Shown in pieces: positions 1 to 4,569 of a stretch of 10,649 bases of DNA (position 1 is the stretch's first letter; each line of letters begins with the position of its first letter). Under the pieces are notes generated by a model. It had not been told where the DNA came from, did not search any database, and saw nothing but the letters and a program-made list of their open reading frames with translations. The stretch lies in the NCBI GenBank assembly GCA_902554135.1, contig CACDNJ010000017.1, positions 1 to 10,649 of the forward strand, in the 5' to 3' direction. Source of the DNA: an uncultured Pelagibacteraceae bacterium (lineage in GTDB: Bacteria > Pseudomonadota > Alphaproteobacteria > Pelagibacterales > Pelagibacteraceae). The translations under genes were made by a program, and so were the position numbers.

Positions 1-541
1 TTTCAAAATCAAAGTTTCTGTATTCTTGTTCTAATTTTACCTGCTCATATATAACTTTTTTTTCTTTCTCGCTGTATCTGACCTCATTAAAACCTGTAAG
101 TGGAAAATCTTTTCTTAACGGATATCCATCAAAACCATAATCAGTTAATATTCTTCTAAGATCTGGATGATTTTTAAATTTAATTCCATACATATCAAAA
201 ACTTCTCTTTCCATCCAATTAGCTGATGGATATAATTTTGTCATTGATGGAATTTTTTCTTCTGAACTAAAATTTATTAATATTTTTATCCTTAAATTAT
301 TTTCATGACTTAAAAGCAAATAACATATTTCAAACCTTTCTTCCTCCCCGGGATAATCGGCCGCTGCAATATCTATTAACTGTTTAAATCTACATTGTTC
401 ATCTGTTTTAAGAAATAAAAGAACAGAATATAAATTTTCAATTTCAACATTTATAGATAGCTCGTCATTCTCTATGTGTGTTTTTTTTATTTTTGTTGTT
501 AATTCTGAATTTAAAAATTTATTTAGTTCAGTGAGTATCAT
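1..541 (-). CDS. nuoC: NADH-quinone oxidoreductase subunit C (partial, C-terminus outside window)
   Basis: This is the 30-kDa hydrophilic subunit of respiratory complex I, part of the peripheral arm that passes electrons from NADH towards quinone on the cytoplasmic face. The reverse complement from the ATG at 541-539 reads open for 180 codons to the window edge, so the C-terminus is missing. The family signature is clear at residues 112-149: REVFDMYGI, NHPDLRRIL, then DGYPLRKDFPLTG. The N-terminal half (residues 1-100) is the variable alpha/beta part. The start lies 6 bp after the nuoB stop, as expected for a nuoA-B-C operon, and nuoD would be expected just outside the window. No NuoCD fusion can be judged from the part seen. 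Confidence 0.96.
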   Translation of the reverse strand, partial: MILTELNKFLNSELTTKIKKTHIENDELSINVEIENLYSVLLFLKTDEQCRFKQLIDIAAADYPGEEERFEICYLLLSHENNLRIKILINFSSEEKIPSMTKLYPSANWMEREVFDMYGIKFKNHPDLRRILTDYGFDGYPLRKDFPLTGFNEVRYSEKEKKVIYEQVKLEQEYRNFDFE

Positions 542-547
542 TAAAAA

Positions 548-1084
548 TTATCTAGTTTGATTTCCTTCTCTTCTTATCTTTTTTTGAAGTTGAAGAATCC
601 CGTAAAGTAGTGCTTCAGCAGATGGAGGGCACCCAGGAACATAAATATCTACTGGAACTATCCTGTCACAACCTCTAACCACTGAATATGAATAGTGATA
701 GTATCCTCCTCCGTTAGCGCAGCTGCCCATAGATATAACGTATCTTGGCTCTGGCATTTGATCATAAACTTTTCGTAAAGGAGCAGCCATTTTGTTTGTC
801 AATGTTCCTGCAACAATCATAACATCGGACTGTCTAGGTGACGCTCTAGGAGCAGCACCAAATCTTTCAAGATCATACCTGGGCATTGAAGTTTGCATCA
901 TTTCAACTGCACAACAGGCCAAACCAAAAGTCATCCAATGTAAAGAACCTGTTCTTGCCCAATTAATTAAATTTTCAGAGGATGTCGTTACAAAACCTTT
1001 TTCACTAAAATCTTTTGCAATTTTTCTAAATTCTTGAGGAATTTGCTTTTCCTTATCTTTGAAATTTAAAAATCCTATTCCCAT
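548..1084 (-). CDS. nuoB: NADH-quinone oxidoreductase subunit B (N2 cluster subunit)
   Basis: This complex I subunit carries the terminal [4Fe-4S] cluster N2, which hands electrons to quinone. All four expected ligands are visible: the adjacent pair in [10 protein letters not shown], one Cys in [15 protein letters not shown] and one in [14 protein letters not shown], at residues 57, 58, 122 and 152 from the start used here. The motif [21 protein letters not shown] is the usual N-terminal part of the fold. Two starts are possible. The ATG at 1105 gives 185 residues and a 31-base overlap with nuoA, with no ribosome site. The ATG at 1084 gives 178 residues, a 10-base overlap, and an AGGAG seven bases upstream, so I prefer it. 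nuoC follows after 6 bp. Confidence 0.95.
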   Translation of the reverse strand: MGIGFLNFKDKEKQIPQEFRKIAKDFSEKGFVTTSSENLINWARTGSLHWMTFGLACCAVEMMQTSMPRYDLERFGAAPRASPRQSDVMIVAGTLTNKMAAPLRKVYDQMPEPRYVISMGSCANGGGYYHYSYSVVRGCDRIVPVDIYVPGCPPSAEALLYGILQLQKKIRREGNQTR

Positions 1085-1443
1085 TCCAAGGCTCCTTTTT
1101 TCCATTCATAAATAAATCCTACTGTTAAAATAAATAAGAAAGCCATCATTGAGTAAAAACCCAGAAGACCTATACTTCCCAATGATATTGCCCACGGAAA
1201 TAAGAAGGCTATTTCTAAATCAAAGATTATAAAGAGAATTGCCACTAAATAAAATCTAACATCAAACTCTATTCTTGCATTATCAAAAGCCTCGAATCCA
1301 CATTCGTATGCTGATAGTTTTTCTGGATCAGGGTTTTTGGGAGACGCTAAATAATTTATGGCTATAAAACCAATACTCAAAAATAGAGATATAAATAAAA
1401 ATATAATTATTGATAGGTATTCTGACAAAAAATCAAAAATCAT
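1075..1443 (-). CDS. nuoA: NADH-quinone oxidoreductase subunit A
   Basis: This is a small membrane subunit of complex I at the junction of the peripheral and membrane arms. The 122 residues hold three hydrophobic segments (about 10-32, 64-85 and 92-113). Between the first two lies the conserved cytoplasmic loop with [10 protein letters not shown] (Cys48) and [17 protein letters not shown], whose acidic residues D75 and E77 are conserved in the family. Length is normal. The ATG at 1443 is preceded by a weak ribosome site (GGTGA, about 4 bases away). It is the first protein gene of the nuo operon and sits behind two tRNA genes on the same strand. Its end overlaps the start of nuoB. Confidence 0.96.
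   Translation of the reverse strand: MIFDFLSEYLSIIIFLFISLFLSIGFIAINYLASPKNPDPEKLSAYECGFEAFDNARIEFDVRFYLVAILFIIFDLEIAFLFPWAISLGSIGLLGFYSMMAFLFILTVGFIYEWKKGALEWE
1092..1096 (-). promoter_or_regulatory. Shine-Dalgarno site of nuoB
   Basis: AGGAG on the minus strand, separated by 7 bases from the ATG at 1084. It lies inside the last codons of nuoA. It decides between the two in-frame nuoB starts (1105 or 1084) in favour of the inner one. Good Shine-Dalgarno sites are scarce elsewhere in this window, which makes it stand out. Confidence 0.55.
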
Positions 1444-1459
1444 TGTTCACCAATATGTA

Positions 1460-1481
1460 CCCCAATACTTATAGCTTGGGG
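1460..1481 (-). promoter_or_regulatory. Inverted repeat in the nuoA leader
   Basis: A perfect 6-bp inverted repeat (CCCCAA / TTGGGG) around a 10-base loop, 16 bases upstream of the nuoA ATG. It is GC-rich for this AT-rich spacer. There is no U-run after it on either strand, so it is not a canonical intrinsic terminator. It could be an operator, or a leader hairpin affecting translation or processing of nuo mRNA from the upstream tRNA transcript. The rest of the 143-base spacer 1444-1586 is AT-rich, and I see no convincing -35/-10 pair in it. Confidence 0.3.
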
Positions 1482-1586
1482 ATTTTCATACTCATTTACA
1501 TTAACAAATATATATTGATTAAGATAGTTTTATAGATGACAGATATACACACTGCCTTTGCCTTAATGAAAACGATTCTCAACAAA

Positions 1587-1663
1587 TGGCGGGAGTGACG
1601 GGACTCGAACCCGCGACCTCCTGCGTGACAGGCAGGCGCTCTAACCAACTGAGCTACACCCCC
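1587..1663 (-). tRNA. tRNA-Asp (anticodon GTC)
   Basis: On the minus strand a 77-base cloverleaf can be folded by eye. The acceptor GGGGGTG pairs with CACTCCC (one G-U), the D arm has AGCTCAGTTGGTTAGAGC, and the anticodon stem CCTGC/GCAGG encloses loop CTGTCAC with anticodon GTC. The T arm contains GGTTCGAGTCC. The discriminator is G and the 3' CCA is encoded in the DNA (positions 1589-1587). It lies 3 bp downstream of tRNA-Val on the same strand and is surely made from the same transcript. Confidence 0.96.
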
Positions 1664-1666
1664 ATC

Positions 1667-1742
1667 TGGTGGGCGGTAAAGGACTCGAACCTCTGACCCT
1701 CTCGGTGTAAACGAGACGCTCTACCAACTGAGCTAACCGCCC
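1667..1742 (-). tRNA. tRNA-Val (anticodon TAC)
   Basis: A standard 76-base tRNA on the minus strand. The acceptor GGGCGGT pairs with ACCGCCC, the D arm has AGCTCAGTTGGTAGAGC, and the anticodon stem TCTCG/CGAGA encloses loop TTTACAC with anticodon TAC, read as valine. The T arm contains GGTTCGAGTCC. The discriminator is A and the CCA end is encoded. It is first in a tRNA-Val/tRNA-Asp/nuoABC arrangement; from memory this order is common in Alphaproteobacteria. Confidence 0.96.
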
Positions 1743-1760
1743 CAAATCGAAACAAAGCGT

Positions 1761-1789
1761 GGTATACAACAAAAAAATAGGAATGTAAA
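1761..1789 (-). promoter_or_regulatory. Putative sigma-70 type promoter of the tRNA-Val/tRNA-Asp transcript
   Basis: On the minus strand, TTTACA (1789-1784) and TATACC (1766-1761) are separated by exactly 17 bases. Transcription would start near 1754, giving a 5' leader of about 12 bases before tRNA-Val, a reasonable length for a tRNA gene. The hexamers match consensus at 4 or 5 of 6 positions. In DNA this AT-rich, chance matches are common, so the position just before the tRNA is the main support. Confidence 0.45.
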
Positions 1790-1801
1790 AAGCTAAAACT
1801 T

Positions 1802-1830
1802 TTGTTAATCTAGAAGAACTACATTATATA
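1802..1830 (+). promoter_or_regulatory. Possible promoter of the zinc-ribbon/acetoacetyl-CoA synthetase cluster
   Basis: TTGTTA (1802-1807) and TATATA (1825-1830) are 17 bases apart on the plus strand. The predicted start would fall only about 4 bases before the ATG at 1841, so the message would be almost leaderless. No Shine-Dalgarno site is visible upstream of that ATG, which fits a leaderless message. Chance similarity in AT-rich DNA cannot be excluded. Confidence 0.3.
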
Positions 1831-1840
1831 GTTTGGATAA

Positions 1841-2386
1841 ATGATAATTACTTGTACAGAATGTAAGAAAAAATTTGAAGTTCCAGATAATGCAATACCT
1901 GCTGAGGGTAGAGTAGTTCAATGCAGTTCTTGCTCAAACGAGTGGAAACAGTTTCCTATTAAAAAACCTGAAATCGTAAAAAAAACAACTCCTTTTTCTC
2001 CAAAAAAAACCACTCAACCTATAAAGAAAAAAACAGTAAAAAAAAGCAAGGGTCCTGTTCCCTACTCAAAAGAATATATGCAGCAAAAATGGGGAGGTAC
2101 AGTACAAACTTATGCTGTAGAAAAAGGTTTATCAAAAAAAACAAAGAAAATTCCTCAGACCAAAAAACTACAAAAACAAAAATCTATTCAAACAATGGAA
2201 AAACCAGGGTTTGGTTTTTTTAGCTACATAATTACATATTCTATTCTATTTACTTTTTTAGTTGGCCTTTTAAACTTTGAAAGAGGAAGACTTGCAAGAA
2301 AATTTCCTATTCTAGAACCTTATATTGAACATTTTTTTGAAACCCTTAGTAATTTTAAAATTTTTATTCTAGATTTTTATAGATAA
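1841..2386 (+). CDS. MJ0042-type zinc-ribbon protein with one membrane segment
   Basis: The first 40 residues are a zinc ribbon of the MJ0042/zinc-ribbon_4 kind: CTEC at 5-8 and CSSC at 28-31, with the typical KFEVPDNAIPAEGRVVQC between them and a following W35. Four cysteines give one Zn site. Residues 41-120 form a very basic, low-complexity linker rich in Lys, Pro and Thr. One hydrophobic segment follows (about 124-146), then a short tail with PYIEHFFETL. The architecture (cytoplasmic zinc ribbon, basic linker, single helix) is common in Alphaproteobacteria, but its function is not established as far as I know. The basic linker might bind nucleic acid or acidic lipid; that is a guess. The acetoacetyl-CoA synthetase gene follows after 6 bp, so the two are probably co-transcribed. 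Confidence 0.85.
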   Translation: MIITCTECKKKFEVPDNAIPAEGRVVQCSSCSNEWKQFPIKKPEIVKKTTPFSPKKTTQPIKKKTVKKSKGPVPYSKEYMQQKWGGTVQTYAVEKGLSKKTKKIPQTKKLQKQKSIQTMEKPGFGFFSYIITYSILFTFLVGLLNFERGRLARKFPILEPYIEHFFETLSNFKIFILDFYR

Positions 2387-2392
2387 GAATTA

Positions 2393-4357
2393 ATGACAGA
2401 AAATCATTCTTCATTGTGGTCGGTGAATGAAGAGCTTACAAAACATTCTCAGCTAAAAAAGTTCTGTGAGAATTTAGAAAAAAAAGGTGTTTTTAAAAAT
2501 ACTTCTAGATTCAAAGATCTTTGGGAATGGTCTGTAAAAAATCCAGAACGTTTTTGGTCTGAGGTGTGGGATTTTACAAAAATAAAAGGTATAAAAAAAG
2601 GTAAGATTATTAAAAAAAATAAAGTATTTTATAAAAATGTCTTTTTTCCTGATTCCAAGATAAATTATGCAGAAAATCTATTAAGAAAAAAAAACCAAGA
2701 AACTGCCATAAATTTTTTATCAGAAAGTCTTATAGAAAAAAAAATTACTTGGGAAAAACTGTACGAAAATGTTTGTAAATTTTCCCACTACCTAAAAAAA
2801 ATAAATTTAAAAGAAAAAGATAGGGTAGCCGCTTATGTTCCTAATTCAATTGAAACTATTGTTTCTTTTTTAGCTACGTCAAAAAATGGTTTGATATGGT
2901 CATCTTGCTCTCCTGACTTTGGAGCTGATGGAGTGATTGATAGATTCTCACAAATAAAACCAAAAATCCTTATAACTTGTGAATATTACTTTTATAATGG
3001 AAAGAAAATAGATATTTTAGAAAAGATTCCTAAAATATTGAAAAAAATTAAATCAATAAAAAGAGTAATCGTTTTTCCATACACAAACAAATTTGAGAAG
3101 AAAATAAATTCAAAATATCTTGACTTTTATTCGGTTATTAAAAAATCTAAAACAGATGAAACTTTTAAGAAATTCAGTTTTAATCACCCTCTTTATATAC
3201 TCTACTCTAGCGGAACAACTGGTGTTCCAAAATGTATTACTCATGGAGCCGGAAATGTTTTGATTGAACATAATAAAGAATTTTCACTACACTGCAACAT
3301 TGCAGACAATGATAAAATTTTTTACTACACAACAACAGGATGGATGATGTGGAATTGGTTGGTTGGAGGATTATCGTCTGGTGCAAGTGTATATCTTTAT
3401 GACGGATCACCTACCTATCCATCTAAAGATATACTAATGAAGTACTGTTCAAAAGAAAAAATAAATTTATTTGGTGTCAGTGCAAAATATATTGATTTTC
3501 TAAAAAAAGAAAATTGTAATTTTAATAATCTAAATTTATCCAATTTAAGGATCATTGCTTCTACAGGTTCTCCTTTGGTTAAAGAAAGTTTTGAATTCGT
3601 TTACAAAAATATAAAAAAAGATGTTCATCTAACTTCTATAAGCGGTGGTACTGATGTAGTAGGTTGCCTAGTTTTAGGAAATATTTTTTCTGATGTATAT
3701 GCTGGTGAAATACAAGGTGAAAGCCTTGGTATAGATGTTGATGTCTTCGATGAAAAGGGAAACAGTATAAATGGAAATGAAAAAGGTGAATTAGTTGTAA
3801 AAAAACCTTTTCCGACAATGCCTATCAAATTTTGGAATGATACAAATGATAAAAAATTTAAAAAAGCATATTTTCTAAAATATAAAAATATTTGGCACCA
3901 TGGCGACTTTATTCAAAGAACAAGCAATGGTGGATTTATTATACTTGGAAGATCAGATGCCACTTTAAATCCTGGAGGTGTAAGATTAGGCACTGCAGAG
4001 ATATATAGACAAGTAGAAAATATTGATTTTATTCGTGAAAGTTTGGTTGTAGGTCAAAATTGGAATAACGACATAAGAATAATATTATTTGTTGTTTTAA
4101 AAACAAAAAATTCACTAGAAGGAGAAGATATTGATTTAATTAAAGATAAAATAAGAAAAAATTGTTCGCCTAAACATGTTCCTTATAAAATTGTACAGGT
4201 TCCTGAAATACCAAGAACTAAGAGTGGAAAAATTGTAGAGCTAGCTGTAAAAAAAGCCATTCATGGTGAAAAAATTGATAATTTGCAGGCTCTAGCAAAT
4301 CCAGCTAGTCTAAACTTTTTTAAAGAACTTTATAAAACTAAAGTTATAAATGAATAA
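2393..4357 (+). CDS. aacS: Acetoacetyl-CoA synthetase (acetoacetate-CoA ligase)
   Basis: This adenylate-forming ligase activates acetoacetate to acetoacetyl-CoA with ATP and CoA, allowing use of ketone bodies or 3-hydroxybutyrate-derived acetoacetate. The 654 residues match the family's usual length of about 650. Visible motifs are the N-terminal LWSVNEELTKHSQLKKF, the phosphate-binding YSSGTTGVPK (271-280), TTTGWMMWNWLVGGL (313-327), SGGTD (417-421) binding AMP, HHGDF (502-506), the hinge GRSDATLNPGGVRLG (519-533) and PRTKSGKIVE (607-616), whose K613 is the expected catalytic lysine of the adenylation step. The WMMWNW stretch and SPDFGADGVIDRF (173-185) point to acetoacetyl-CoA rather than acetyl-CoA synthetase. 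The start at 2393 lies 6 bp after the zinc-ribbon gene and keeps the family N-terminus. No thiolase or CoA-transferase gene is adjacent. Confidence 0.93.
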   Translation: MTENHSSLWSVNEELTKHSQLKKFCENLEKKGVFKNTSRFKDLWEWSVKNPERFWSEVWDFTKIKGIKKGKIIKKNKVFYKNVFFPDSKINYAENLLRKKNQETAINFLSESLIEKKITWEKLYENVCKFSHYLKKINLKEKDRVAAYVPNSIETIVSFLATSKNGLIWSSCSPDFGADGVIDRFSQIKPKILITCEYYFYNGKKIDILEKIPKILKKIKSIKRVIVFPYTNKFEKKINSKYLDFYSVIKKSKTDETFKKFSFNHPLYILYSSGTTGVPKCITHGAGNVLIEHNKEFSLHCNIADNDKIFYYTTTGWMMWNWLVGGLSSGASVYLYDGSPTYPSKDILMKYCSKEKINLFGVSAKYIDFLKKENCNFNNLNLSNLRIIASTGSPLVKESFEFVYKNIKKDVHLTSISGGTDVVGCLVLGNIFSDVYAGEIQGESLGIDVDVFDEKGNSINGNEKGELVVKKPFPTMPIKFWNDTNDKKFKKAYFLKYKNIWHHGDFIQRTSNGGFIILGRSDATLNPGGVRLGTAEIYRQVENIDFIRESLVVGQNWNNDIRIILFVVLKTKNSLEGEDIDLIKDKIRKNCSPKHVPYKIVQVPEIPRTKSGKIVELAVKKAIHGEKIDNLQALANPASLNFFKELYKTKVINE

Positions 4358-4568
4358 TAGATACAAAGTAAAAGAAATTATTGCGGCTGTTGATTTATTG
4401 TTAGGAACAGAAGAAAATAAACTAAAATTAATAAATCAAATTAAAAATTCAGAAGAAAAAAAATTAAAACTAGTAAATGAAGTTAAGGATTCAAAAGAAA
4501 AATTAAGCAATATTCCACAAAGTACTGAAAAGATTATTTTGCAGGCTGAAAAATATTTAAAAAAATAG
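4350..4568 (+). CDS. Small charged helical protein of unknown function with an internal tandem repeat
   Basis: I do not recognise this 72-residue protein. It begins inside the end of the acetoacetyl-CoA synthetase gene (8-base overlap in another frame), which suggests translational coupling. After YKVKEIIAAVDLLLG, residues 24-51 consist of two copies of a 14-residue unit (KLKLINQIKNSEEK and KLKLVNEVKDSKEK), each equal to two heptads with hydrophobic spacing. The C-terminus (STEKIILQAEKYLKK) is again amphipathic. The whole protein is likely helical, perhaps a short coiled coil, with no signal peptide or membrane segment. The conservative character of the differences between repeat copies supports real coding. 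Its stop is 1 bp from the stop of the converging gene. It could be a dispensable small protein or a regulatory partner; nothing further can be said. Confidence 0.6.
   Translation: MNNRYKVKEIIAAVDLLLGTEENKLKLINQIKNSEEKKLKLVNEVKDSKEKLSNIPQSTEKIILQAEKYLKK
4419..4502 (+). repeat. Tandem duplication of a 42-bp unit inside the small ORF
   Basis: Two adjacent 42-base units (4419-4460 and 4461-4502) agree at 34 of 42 positions by my hand count, and their 14-residue translations agree at 9 of 14 positions. Most other residue changes are conservative (I/V, Q/E, N/D). The unit equals two heptads, so duplication lengthens the helix without breaking its hydrophobic phase. Confidence 0.7.
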
Positions 4569-4569
4569 C

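Noticed and set aside
792..1037. 81-residue plus-strand ORF opposite nuoB
   Set aside because: It lies wholly antisense to a clearly conserved nuoB, and its composition shows no recognisable motif; it is a shadow frame.
1563..1585. Fur/Irr-like box (GAGAATCGTTTTC on the minus strand) downstream of tRNA-Asp
   Set aside because: Only a loose 5-bp imperfect inverted repeat; in AT-rich DNA such matches are frequent, and no iron-related gene is adjacent.
1587..1742. tRNA genes as an attachment site for the 4570-7750 sugar block
   Set aside because: The block is nearly 3 kb away, no integrase is present, and I saw no second copy of a tRNA 3' end in the window.
3625..3828. Two short minus-strand ORFs inside acetoacetyl-CoA synthetase
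   Set aside because: Both are antisense to conserved ligase motifs, and the Phe/Pro/His-rich translations are typical of reverse frames of Lys/Gly/Glu codons.
2393..4357. Reading the ligase as acetyl-CoA synthetase
   Set aside because: The N-terminal LWSVNEELTKH region, SPDFGADGVIDRF and TTTGWMMWNW are acetoacetyl-CoA synthetase features as I know them; overall length also fits that family.
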